A stretch of DNA of 64,000 nucleotides, taken from assembly GCA_039566865.1 (NCBI GenBank), contig CM076947.1:23251501-23315500 (forward strand), in the 5' to 3' direction. Numbering within the stretch: position 1 is the first letter of the stretch; each line of letters begins with the position of its first letter. Both the position numbers and the translations under genes were made by a program. The notes under the pieces were generated by a model. The model was not told the origin of the DNA and made no database searches. It worked only from the letters and a program-made list of their open reading frames with translations. The stretch is from Aurelia coerulea (taxonomy: Eukaryota > Cnidaria > Scyphozoa > Semaeostomeae > Ulmaridae). This document shows, piece after piece, positions 34,427-46,000 of the stretch.

Positions 34427-35767
34427 CTACACACAAAGGGGCTCGGAAAGATTAGTTAACATTGAACAAACTTTTATTATATCATCCGCTATCGGTAAAA
34501 GTAAAATAGGAAGTTCATTCTTCAGTATCCTAAAATTCTTCACTCTTCCAATTGCGTTCTCCACATATATCCTAGCATTTGCTATTCTGGATGTTTTTCT
34601 GACATTTTCAGATGTCATCTGTTGTCCAGTTGGTGCTGAAGGTGGAATGACAAGACTGCATTGATGAAAAGCGAGGATATCTGCTATTTTAAAGCCCTTG
34701 TCTGCCATCAACTGATCACCTGGACGCAATCTATCAAGGAAATCACAGTCCTGGACAATGAACTTATCTGATGATCTTCCACCATAAGCATCAGAAAGAA
34801 AGGACACTACTCCATTAGGAGTAATAGCAATGAGGACCTTGATAGTGCAGTGGTGCTTGTATTCACTCCATAATGCTGCTTGTACTTCAACACTAGATGG
34901 TGTCTCAACAAAAAATTCTGTACAATCAATGATAGATACACATCGTGGAAAGTACTTCTTGAAAATCTCAGGCAAGTTTACTTTGACATCATGTCTAGAT
35001 GGCCATTTGATTAAAAAATGAAGATCTAATGCCATAAGCCTTATCCACGTGAAGAAAATCTGACTTGTTAGACCAACTGAAATATCAAATCGAAAAGCAA
35101 GATCTTCATTTAGCAAGCCTAGTCTTAACTTCATTAAAGTTAATAAAAATTCTTGCTCCAGGCTCAATTTTCTTGCGGGTCCTTTGCGCGCAATGCTACT
35201 TTCTGCATTTGATGTCAGTTTTTCACCCTTCCAGTACTTCATGCTTTTAGCGTCAGTTAAAAGCTTGTCAAAAATGAACTTAAATGTTATAGTATCACAA
35301 AGACCAGTGAAAAATCTCACATTGCTCTCTCTCATAATTTGCTGAAAAGTCATTGGCATTCTAAGTGGAGGGACTTCATCATTAATTTCTTCATTTATTG
35401 CTGGCATTTCATCAAGTTCAACCGGCTTTTTTGATGCAACCTCTGCAACGTTTCTTACCATTCTTCTTCTTCTGTGGGGGGATTTTTTCCATTTACTGTC
35501 ACTCACAGTCAAGAAAAGAGTGGGGTAAGGTGATGAAGGAGTTGGTCTTCCATACTCAAAGTGGTTTGAGCAAACAAAACTATTGCTAGTGGCCTTGAAA
35601 TTCAATTTATCAAGTCCCTTCCTTATCATGGACTCCCACATCTGCCTTTCATCGCCACTTGGAAAGCGATGGAACTTAAGTTCTGCAACATGGCCTCTAA
35701 GATTCCAATCCTCGGGTTTGTCTCTATAATGATAGCAGCCAGATGCACAACACTTATCTTTACCCAT
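34427..35767 (-). CDS. THAP-domain DDE transposase of the ISL2EU element
   Basis: 446 residues from ATG at 35767; the frame could extend one codon upstream, but that is GTG. The N-terminal THAP zinc finger has C7, C11, then HRFP, W44, C66-x2-H69-F and a PTLF box. Residues 198-242 form a helix-turn-helix of the HTH_Tnp_4 type (LSLEQEFLLTLMKLRLGLL). The DDE_Tnp_4 catalytic core has D281 in IIDCTE, D356 in ADKGF and E403 in YVENAIGR, all intact. It cuts and joins transposon ends in the nucleus. Convergent with the nuclease gene and started from within the right inverted repeat, so both genes probably use copies of the same promoter. Confidence 0.93.
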   Translation of the reverse strand: MGKDKCCASGCYHYRDKPEDWNLRGHVAELKFHRFPSGDERQMWESMIRKGLDKLNFKATSNSFVCSNHFEYGRPTPSSPYPTLFLTVSDSKWKKSPHRRRRMVRNVAEVASKKPVELDEMPAINEEINDEVPPLRMPMTFQQIMRESNVRFFTGLCDTITFKFIFDKLLTDAKSMKYWKGEKLTSNAESSIARKGPARKLSLEQEFLLTLMKLRLGLLNEDLAFRFDISVGLTSQIFFTWIRLMALDLHFLIKWPSRHDVKVNLPEIFKKYFPRCVSIIDCTEFFVETPSSVEVQAALWSEYKHHCTIKVLIAITPNGVVSFLSDAYGGRSSDKFIVQDCDFLDRLRPGDQLMADKGFKIADILAFHQCSLVIPPSAPTGQQMTSENVRKTSRIANARIYVENAIGRVKNFRILKNELPILLLPIADDIIKVCSMLTNLSEPLCV

Positions 35768-36518
35768 CACGAAAACTGAAAAACTTCATCCATTATCCAA
35801 AGTCATAATGTAAACAAACAATTAGGCCTTATTTATATAAACAGTAAAGAGTAAATGATATTTCACAGAAGTAATTGACAATCAGCTGATAATGCGAGCG
35901 ATAAACCAGAATGAAATTTGGCGGGAAATTTATCAGCTGAGATTGAGGAGAGTTGAAGACACCAAAAGTTGTGCGCCCTGTCGGTTTTTCCCGCGCTTTT
36001 ATCAAGCTGCGCCAGGGGATGCCCCATTTGGCAAGTTTCGCCTGCCCGCCAAGTTTGCGAGGCGAGCGGGTGAAAATTAAAACTGGTCGTGCGTGAGATT
36101 GGGAGAAAAGAAAATTGTGAATATTTGAGAGGATCACAGGAAACACATGAAAAAGCTTCATTTTGGATTGTGGAAAGATAGCAATGCGATCAACGGAGTT
36201 ACGGCCTAGCAAAGTGGCTGCGGTCGTTCGGCCTAGGCGGCCATTTTGTCATCGAAGAAAAAGCTCAGTGATGTTTGTGGCGGATCCACAGCGTTGTAAA
36301 CAAAGTGACGGAGGAAGAAAAATGAAAAATACGTACCTTACATCTGCAGGTATGTCCTCTACGATTTTGTTCCGCATCCATTTTGTTTTGAGGAGCTGCG
36401 GCCAGTTTTTCTCGCAGCCAGCATGTAAATTTGCAAATGAAATTTTGTCGCGGCGTGGCGTCGAAAACTCGAAATCTCCCCCATTTTCCCAGCATGCTTT
36501 TCTTTCCGTGAAAAGGTC
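35715..36518 (-). repeat. Right terminal inverted repeat of ISL2EU element
   Basis: Carries the real 5' end of the transposase gene (ATG at 35767) and the sequence upstream of it. Inverted copy of the left arm. Confidence 0.93.
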
Positions 36519-36926
36519 TATTAAAAGAAAAATGGAATAGAATTTTACACCGACCTTTTTAAAGATTTGAAAGATTTGAGCCCTATGCTTTGAAATGTAA
36601 GATGCGCTGTAATTTCCAAAAATATTCAAAATTTCTAAAAAGTCCAACGGTAGAATTATAGATAAGTTTCTAAAGTTTCTTTCAAGCCATTCAATCGGAA
36701 GAAATAGGTCATTGAATTTTACACCCGCCTTTTTACGCCGAGATAAAGATTTGGAACCTATGCTCGGATAACTGGAACTTTATATTGAGTCTAGGCCGCC
36801 ATAGTTAGCAAGAACGATTTTTCAACATATGAAACGTAATTGATGTATGGTTGTGATGTTTTCCAATCTGCTTATGGACTATCCCCTTGTTTTAACAAGA
36901 TCAAAATTTACAAACTTAAAAACCAA

Positions 36927-37097
36927 TTAATAATCATCATCATCAGGAATATTTACATCCACGCCAAATTGTCTTGATAATTGTTTCAATTGTCTTTCAT
37001 ATAAAACATTTCTTTCAACTGACTTTTTATAATTGTACTTTAAGTCCTCGATTTCTTCAAAGAATGCAGGATCGAATGATTCTAACTCCCGCTTTAG
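36927..37097 (-). CDS. CEP290: CEP290 terminal exon
   Basis: Fifty-six residues and TAA. LKRELESFDPAFFEEIEDLK then YNYK is almost identical to the human carboxyl-terminal block; the end is acidic (PDDDDY) and shorter than the human tail. Acceptor TTTGCAG. Confidence 0.97.
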   Translation of the reverse strand, partial: LKRELESFDPAFFEEIEDLKYNYKKSVERNVLYERQLKQLSRQFGVDVNIPDDDDY

Positions 37098-40000
37098 CTG
37101 CAAAGTGAAAATGATGAGAATGAACTTTGTGGTTGGCTGTTTGCTAAACCTCACTATCTTGAATAGCAGAGACTATTACCATGGGTGAGAGGGAAACAAG
37201 ATGTTTATTGTTTAATGAAATGTATACACAAATCATACCAATATCTGTATCATTATTTCCGTCTGCTTTTTCTTGCAGCTACCACAGCTCATCTTGATTC
37301 AAATTTGCAATGGCCCAACGTAATGGCCTAATTTTGTTTCCTGTAATAGCAAGACTGTCCTCGATTACGGTCTTGTTACAGGAAACAAAATAGGCCGATA
37401 CGCTAGGCCGTGGCAAATTTTAATCAAGATGAGCTGAGGTAGCTGCAAGGAAAAGCAGATACAGGTATGATTTGTGCATACATTTCATTAAACAATAAAC
37501 ATCTTGTTTCCTCTCACCCATGACAGGACAAGACAGGAATCAGTAATACAGGGAAATTATCACAGAGCATTGTTTGTTCCAAAAGGCCGTGATGTAATTG
37601 TTCTTCTATCGGGTCAGCAAAAACGCTGATGAAATTGTGAACGCCTCAGCCTTGCACATAAAATGGTAAAAATTTCGTCCGATTTTTGGCTTGCTGCTAC
37701 CTTGTTTTGTTGGCCCTTATTTTTGCCAGCCCTTATTGGCACTGCTTTTGGTGCTGCTGCGGAAAAAGGTCAGCGTTTGGAAAATGTCTTTGAGAGTTTG
37801 ACCGTGGACATAAAAAAATATGCCAATAGAGACCGGCGCAAGAATGACCAAACTATTTCTCTTTGTGAATGCCAGAAGAGGAAGAGAAATTGCTCAAACC
37901 TTTGAATTTTCAGCCATCATGCCTTCTTTGTCTACAATCATAGCCCTCAGTTTCGTCCTACAGAAATGGAGAACATTTATAAGCATCATCATAAACGAAC
38001 GTAACGGGTCATTTCGTAGCCTTTATCTATCAAAAACGAGAGTCACTTGTTTTCTGAACCAATTCTAGCTTTGTACTACCTCAGCCCGAGCCTTGCTATA
38101 ACATGGGACATGACTACATTAAAATCTCATCGTTGAGTGATACACAACAGAGTGCGACTAGACTTGTAACTAGTTGAGAGAGGATGTTTAATCCAACAAG
38201 GACTCACCGTAATTCGACTTCAACTGCCAGTAAACGATCATATTTCTTTAGCTTGTCCAAAGTTTCATCTTCATCCTGGAATACGAGTGAGTTATATTTC
38301 AGTGCCAATTGCAAGGCAAATTCAAAGTGCATCTTTATTTTAGCAGCTAGCATATAAGTAACAGTCAACATATGAGTTGAAATACAGCATTCTAAGAAGC
38401 TGACGACAAAGAAATTCTCCTTTGAACATTACAGCATAAATTTTAGTATAGGATGGGACAATGACTTGAAGAATCTTGACAAAAATTTACCATTCTCACA
38501 GGATGTTGACCATCATTGGTAAGCTCTCGCATTCTTGATACATCGTCCAATAACTCATTTTTTTCAGCTTCAAGTGTCTTGATGCGTAACCTAGAAAAAC
38601 GGAAAGTATGTCAGTGAAGATGAAGGTGAAGTTGCGGTTTTTAGCGCCAAGCGCTGGGATCGCAGAAGTAAAACAGGCCTAATCGAGTCCGCGACCCCTT
38701 GTCATGACGCTCAAGTGGTGGGGCTCTACGGAGTATCAAACCCTGTCCGCCTGACTGTTCTGGCTGCAAAGTCAGTAGATTACACCACTGCGCCACAGCA
38801 CCTTCAGTATGAAGTATGTAGAGTGCAGAAAAAGGTCAAACCTTCCTCAAGATGCCAATTTCGTTTGTTAAATTGTCCTCCTCGTTTATCAAGTTTAACC
38901 AAATTTGTCGAGCGTCTCGAACTGTTTCTAAATTTGTCGAGCGTCTCGAATTGTTAATTGTTCGTAGTGTACTTAGTTGTATGTAGTTTAACATTACATG
39001 TCTTTTCTATTGGCCATGGGGTAGTCATTGTCTTTCGCTCCCCATGGCATCGTCCCTGTAGTGTTGTATAGTAATTAGAAAGGTATAGGTAAGATTTATT
39101 GTAATATTTTATATGAATAAAAAAAGTTTAAATGATTTACCTTGCTCGCTGCAAATGCTGAACTACGTCACTATCAATTTTGATATCAGACGGGAATCTT
39201 TCCAATAACGATATCTAAGAAGGGAAGACAGTTAAGTCGAAAATTAGTGAAATAAAATAGCGCAATCTTCTAACTGAACATCAACAAATGATAAACTACC
39301 ACAGTTTTAAGAACTCTGAATATGCACTTTCTAAACTGTGTCTCCTGCTGCGAAAGCAAAAACATCTAATACTATCTTTAATGGCAATAAACATTAGTGT
39401 TAGAGGCAAAGAAATTTGTGAAATGATCCATTCCTCAATGCTAATCTGGGATAAATATTCTTCCATTTGAGTCGGGAAGCCCTCAGCAAAAATTTATAAT
39501 TGGGGAGGACCAACTCTGAAGTAGAAAGATTCAAATAAGAAGAGAACACAGGAAAAGGAATATGGCATAAGAAGAAAGGAGTTACATGAATGCAACTGAG
39601 ATTGGATATAAGCAAGAAATAATGAACAGGTGGATACCGCAATTAAGATCAGGAGATTGAAGAAAAGAAAACAGTCTATCATGTTATTCCACAGTCCATC
39701 TATCACATTTTGTTCACTAAGACTCTATACCAAGCCAAAGAAAACCAATGATACCCTAAGCTACTGTGCTTGAATGCTGGTTTAATCATGGGTAGTTACA
39801 CACTGCTTGTGTGCTTCTATGGAGGAGCACTGCAACTAATATGTACCTGCGGAGGAATAATTTATATAGCTCTGCGGAGGAGATAACCTCCTCCGTAGTA
39901 GTAAATGCTTTCCTCCGCAAACAGAACAAAGTTGTGGGAATCAAGCACAACTGCAGTGTCTAAGCACCCATGGTTTAATGCGAACATTTTACCTGCTATG

Positions 40001-43000
40001 TAAGGACCAATTCTAGACCTTCCGAGTAAAAATCTAAAACGCTTGGAAGGACATACCCCTGATGTTAAAGGCAGTCTGTCACGGATCTGATCGGCTGCAT
40101 TAAAGTCAGCGCTCAACACGATGGATGCCTTTGTGAATCTGTGCACTTGAAACAAAGGAGGGCTGATCGTTAGCACTTTCTACGGCCACAGAAAGTCAGT
40201 AGGATTAGCAGACATTCAATTGTCCTATTCTTTGTATTGTACTTATCACCCAATCAGATGCAAGACAGACTGCCTTCAATCGATTATATTGAGAAGAAAA
40301 TCATTTGTTACACGATACCTTATCTTTGTATCCTTCTTCATTTCTAAGCAGCTCAGCCTCACGTTCCGCCGCCGATCTTAAATGATTCTTTAAATCTTGC
40401 AACAAGTTATTCTGGAAAAGAACGTAACAATTCTAAATTCAAATAGCACAGCCTGCTCACATAATTTTGCAAGTTGGGTTTACAACAACACATAATTGAG
40501 AATACGGACCGTTTAGGAATTTTTTATGGCGTATGCGGTGCTGTTTCAATTCAAATTAAACAAAACTTTGGGCTTAACCAAATCAAGCCAGATCTGTCAC
40601 ATATTCGGAGAATATAATGACATTGAATCTCTTGCAACTCTTGCAATTATCGACGATCATTGACCTACACGCAAGGCATTAATTCATGTATGAAATTTAA
40701 TACCAAATTTCAAAATACATAACATGGGTGAGAAGTCAATTGTTATCAAATCATGTTCCATGCTGTGATTTTATTCGATGTTTTATAATTTGTACAGCTT
40801 CTGGAGAAAAGGATTTCAGAAAATATTTTTTCATGATTTTTCTTCTCGAATGAATTCTTAAACGACGTTTCGAGCATAGCCCGTTATCAAGCCAAATTCT
40901 TAAAGGGGCTGTGCAAGTTAAACTTCCCAAAAATCCTAAACTTTCTCCCCCTAATGCAGGCAAGTAGCAGCAGATACATTGCAAATTAAGATGTTTCCTA
41001 CATGTTTAAACCCAGTAGGATTCGCCAGTCCAATCAGATTTTCCATACCATCAACGATTATAAAGATATAGCTGGATTCTGGGCAACGAGTTTCAGATGT
41101 GTTTAGCCTAGGCAAACAAGGACAGATTTGGTAAGACAATAGCACGAGTTGGTTTTGATTGACACCGCAATTCAAAGCGATTAGCGATCGCAGACAAAGG
41201 AAATTCTCTCAACCAGAAATTCAAAACAAACAATGCGCAAAAGTTTCTCTGAAACCCAAGTAGCTAGTGCGCTCGTTGTGCATTCCAGAAATTATTTTTA
41301 AGAGCAAACACGAGCATAGATCGAGAGAAGAAGGATATATCTACACATCTGCCACGGGCATTTAATTTATTTTCTTCAAAAGCCGATTGGGAGGCGATTC
41401 CATTCTCTTATTTTTTGGGTGTAATTAAAACACTTACTGCTCAGCTTCTGAACCAAAGAAATAAAATGCCTGAGGTAGATGTTGAGATATATCCTTCCTC
41501 TTTCGATATACACTCATGTTTGCTCTTAAAAACAATTTCTGGAATGCACAGCGAGCGCACCAGCTACTTGGGTTTCAGAGAAACTTTTGCGGCTTTGTTT
41601 GTTTTGAATTTCTGGTTGAGAGAATTTCCTTTGTCTGCGATCGCTAATTGCTTTGAATTGCGGTGTCAATCAAAACCAACTCGTGCTATTGTCTTACCAA
41701 ATCTGTCCTTGTTGCCTAGACATGATATTGGCCAGCTGCTCTCTATCTTTATTTACACAAATCGTGTTCAGCCCCTTCAAACTATTTCAGTCAGTATGAC
41801 AAAGTACAACTACAACCACAAATGTCTGTGGACGCACTGGCCCAAGTATATTTGCAGAATCAACGAGTAATCACTTGAATATGATTGAATGTTTATCTCA
41901 CCTTTTTCTCTAGCTCGGTTTCAATTTTCGCCACTTTCTCCTCACTCATTTTTGTCATCAAAACAGATTTCCATTGAGTGCTGTCTGCTCCTTCTAATTT
42001 AGGAGCTCGAGCGTTAGCGGAAGCAAGCTCGTCTTTTGTCTGTCAAACAAACATAGCATGCGTTTAACAGAAAAATATTTATCATGAAAATTCACTTCAG
42101 ATAAGGACCGTCATGAGGCTAGGAGCACGGGCGATAGGAAACGCTGAATTTTGAAAAAACTTTACGGGTGATACATCGAGTTATTCCTATCCTAATATAT
42201 CATTCCATTCGTGATATATCGACTTGTTTTCCTTCCGTGTCTACCTATCCTGCGAAGGTGCCATTTAATCCAATTGACGTGACTTCAATGGCCCTAGAGC
42301 AATTATGCCACTCAATGTTTCATTTTACCACATTTGAGTGGCATAATTACTACAGGGCCTTTAAGTCGATATATCACGAATGGAATTATATATTAGGACA
42401 GGAATAACTCGATGTACCACCCGTAAAGTTATTTCTAAATTCAGCGTTTCCTACCGCCCGTCTTAGGAGTAAGGACATATTTTGGGGTGGTATACTTAAG
42501 ACTGCACAAAACTATATAATACCCATTCAATTGTTTATTAAGGGCACCAACATGCTAAATTCTATTGTGGCTACACAGGAAAGATGCATTTTTATCTATC
42601 CATAAGAAACAAAAATCATATCCAAGGTTCTAAGAACGCTAACTGAAAATCTACAAAAAACTCTATTTTAGTTTACATTTCTACGTCATTAAGAATGTAT
42701 ACCTTAGCAAGCTCTTTTTTTAACTTTTCCTTCTCCAATGCAAGACTTGAATTTGCATTTCGCAGTGTTTCAGTCTCATCATTGCTCTAAAACAAAATAA
42801 ATCCATTGATAAGTTACTGAGGACAGATGACAGCAATCATAAAATACAGCCATAAACGTTATCAACCCATCTAAAAGCAGCTTCACTTCAATCATGACTG
42901 TTTACAAAGATTCTTTTGAGACAATTTTCTTTTGTCTGTTTGGTAATAAAAGTGGCATGTTTGTATCGTTAATTTGTTCCTCGCATGAACCGAATTGACG

Positions 43001-46000
43001 AGTGTGCGACGAAACGCGTTTTTCGTTATTCAACGTTGTTCTTCATTGCAGTTACGGGTGAGTTACTAACTTATCATGAACAGAGCTTTACGAAAAGGAT
43101 TTCCAGATTAGATATCTTTAAAAAAGTGTGAACGAAACGATAGTGCTGTGAGTGAACGTATGCTACACAATAACGAACGTGGCAAAAATCATAACAAAAA
43201 CTTCTTACAAAAAGAGGTTCAAAGTGGTGTGCTGAAAAAATTAAAAGAGTAACATGTCTTCGTTGACTCTTCTCTGTGCTAAATTATCTACTAGCTCAAC
43301 TAGAAAATTGAATTTGGAAGGTTAAAGGGTCGTGCAAACAATACAGCAAAAGCGATGTTACATAAGAATTAGCAAATTGATACCTTCTTAAGCTCTCGTC
43401 GTATTTTATCATTCTCGTGAACAAGTTTTGTTGTATTTGCACCCCTTGCAGATACCGATCCGCCATCTTTGGATTTCAGTTTCTGAAGTTCTTGCTAAGA
43501 TAAAAATAGATGAAAGTAAAAATGAAGGTTAAAAAATCGCAACAACCTTCAATACCATCTGACTCCGTAATATCACAATGTGAACAGATTCTCCTGAACA
43601 AATACTCCTGTTCTTAAAGAGGCTCCGTCTCCAAATTTCTGTTGAAACGATGACTTTGAAGTATTTTGGTGGGCAACATCACATAGACTTTTAGCTATTT
43701 TTTTTAATGAAAGCGGCTTTTTGAAGATAAATCTTTGTGCTTTACAGAGGAAAAAATCAAACATTCATATCTCTTACTATTGCTTGGATATTAGTGGACA
43801 TTTAATGAGCACTTTTTGATCGCTTGGGTGAAGCTACCAATCAAATTGTAGAAAACAATGGAGAACAATGGACACGTGCGGTGTTTACAGATTTATTTAC
43901 AGTTTGGCGACGGAGCCCCATTAACAAGAGCACTGACTGATAAAAAGTACCTCAATTCTAATGGGTGAATCGAAAAATGCATTCGCCGTTTGAAAGATCG
44001 TACCGCAAAAGTCGTGCGATCAATTTGAATATTTTCAACTATTTCGCCTAACTGAGGCTTTAGCTTGATTTTGATAATATATCTATAACACACAATGCAC
44101 TGTCGTGCTCTCAAATGAGAAAATCCGAAAACCTGCTCCATTTGTTTCGCCTCTACTTATGGGTGAGTGCTTCAATCTTAATTACTTTTCAACTATCTAA
44201 ATTGATTTCAGAGGGACACAATGCATCTAAACCTGGGCGAAAAATCAAAAAAAGTAACTTGAAGCCTCAGTGAGACACCTGAATAAAAAACAACAAACTG
44301 ACTTGACAGAAACATTGGATACATTTTATTAACTCTCCCGGTTCAACAAACCCCCAGATGAATTCTGAATAAAATCCAGTAGAAATCAAATCATTAATCA
44401 AATACCGTAAAGGCTCTATTTAACCCCCCTCTCTATTAAGCCCCCTCTCTAATAAGCCCCTCCCTTCTGAGTCAAAATGTTCAATAAGCCCAATCTCTAT
44501 TAAGCCCCCCCCCCCACTTATATCAAATAGCAGTGGTTACCAAAGATTTTCTATTCATTTAGCTAAACAAGTTTGCATGTTGAGGTTAATAAGGTTTGGG
44601 ATAAAATTGTGTCAAATTCATATATTTGACTTGTAAAATTGTATGTTGAATCCACAAAATATGGGGTAAAAGAACTGTCAAACCATCATATATATCCTTG
44701 TCATTTGATTGTGTGAATAAGCCCCCCTCTCTAATAAACACCCTCTCTTTTAAGCCCCCCCCCTCTTTAGAGTTTCCGAAATTAAATAAGCCCCCAAGGG
44801 TTAATAGAGCTGTTAGGGTAAAGGACTCAAATTCATAAAATTATTAATTCTGCATGATTATCTCTTCAAATTGCCGTACCTTGAGTTGTCTGTTCTCCCT
44901 TGCAACATCAGAATGAGGAGGTGCTTTTGATTTGACTTTCTTTAGGTTATCATTCTCGCTCTGAAGACGCTCAATAACCCTTCTCATTGCAGCTATTACT
45001 CTTTCCATATCTTCTACTGATTGGCCACCCATACCAGTGCCCATTGCACCCTATCAAAACACGAGTTAACTCAATAGATGGAGAAATGGAGAAGATGATC
45101 TAGCTATATGTTATGTAAGAGACTGAAATGTACTCATTGTGGTAGCCATTTTATATCAATCTCGTTTTAAAGGGGCTCCGTCGTCAAAATGTAAACAAAA
45201 CGATGATTTTTGCAGTTTTTTTAAAGGTGATATCACACAGGATTTTCGTATTTTTTTCAAAATGAAAGTTGCTGTTTGGGCATTAATCATTGTACTTCAC
45301 TAAGGAACAAACTAAACATTCATATCTTCTACGATTGCTCGGATATAAGTGGATTTTTAACGGTCACTTTTTGTGGCTTGGGTGAAGCCACCAAACAAAC
45401 TGCAGAGAACAATGGATGAACAATGGATAATCCCCAACACGTGCGAGTTTACGGATTTGTTTACTGTTTGACGACTGAGCCCCTCTAAGTTTTGAAAGAG
45501 AGGCCACCCTTGTGCTAAGAAGTGTTGACTAATTGTGTTTATTCGCCTGGAACCTTTCTGGCAAACAACCCAAGTGGATAACAAGAGGACCCGTACGGAT
45601 GTAATAGTTATAGCCAGAGAATTATTACATTTACATTTGAGCTACAATAAAAGTCATGCGCTTACTGAAACAAACCACGACTATAGCAAATTTGACCTTT
45701 GGTCGATATGTTACTTTAGCAGGGTAAAACAACTACGAATGCAAAAATCTGAAACGAACTTTTCGTTGCTTCTCTTTCTTCTTGACCGTCTCTAATTCTG
45801 ACTTTAGAATTTCACAATATTCTTCGAGGTCTTTCACACGAGCCTGGAGAAGAATTAACTGCAATTAAGGTAACTCTGCTTCCCGCTGCTTTCTTCTCTG
45901 CTCAAATTTGGAATGTGTGTCCGTGAACACATAGTTAGTGTGAGTGATAAAAAAGTTTGATTAAAATCTTTAGATTAGCTGAGTGGAGAATGAAGTTTTT

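Larger units (their letters stand above)
30272..36518. mobile_element. Complete ISL2EU/IS4EU-type DNA transposon, 6.25 kb
   Basis: Terminal inverted repeats of 804 bp (30272-31075 and 35715-36518) begin GACCTTTTCACGGAAAG. TA flanks both ends. The arms have equal length and one visible difference (A against C near 30421). Two intact convergent genes lie inside: a SAP-SWIM-YqaJ nuclease (plus strand) and a THAP-DDE transposase (minus strand). This pairing of a THAP/DDE transposase with a YqaJ nuclease and a TA target fits what I know of the ISL2EU (IS4EU) superfamily, related to PIF/Harbinger-type DDE enzymes. Intact frames and near-identical arms point to recent insertion. Confidence 0.88.
29825..36589. 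mobile_element. Family B MULE-like MITE, middle layer of nested stack
   Basis: Ends AACATAGGGCTCAAATC and GATTTGAGCCCTATGCT are inverted matches. The 9-bp direct repeat TTGAAATGT flanks it at 29816-29824 and 36590-36598, within family A sequence. It was later split by the ISL2EU element at 30270-36520; removing that element restores a contiguous family B sequence like that at 48980-49490. Confidence 0.9.
29475..36764. mobile_element. Family A MULE-like MITE, interrupted outer layer of nested stack
   Basis: Left part (29475-29824) starts AGCATAGGTTACAAATC and the right part (36599-36764) ends GATTTGGAACCTATGCT, an inverted match. The flanking 9-bp direct repeats are CAGATAACT and CGGATAACT (8 of 9). 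Everything between 29825 and 36589 is a later insertion, because other family A copies read straight through this point. A 9-bp duplication with long inverted repeats is typical of Mutator-like elements; no transposase is carried. Confidence 0.88.

Noticed and set aside
38035..38060. Possible 7-nt CEP290 microexon (AAAACAA between an AG and a GT)
   Set aside because: It would repair the reading frame, but the upstream sequence has no pyrimidine tract and so short a match is expected by chance.
41415..41870. 151-codon plus-strand frame
   Set aside because: Lies mostly on the right arm of foldback family G; the same peptide appears at the 26-kb copy, so it is repeat sequence.
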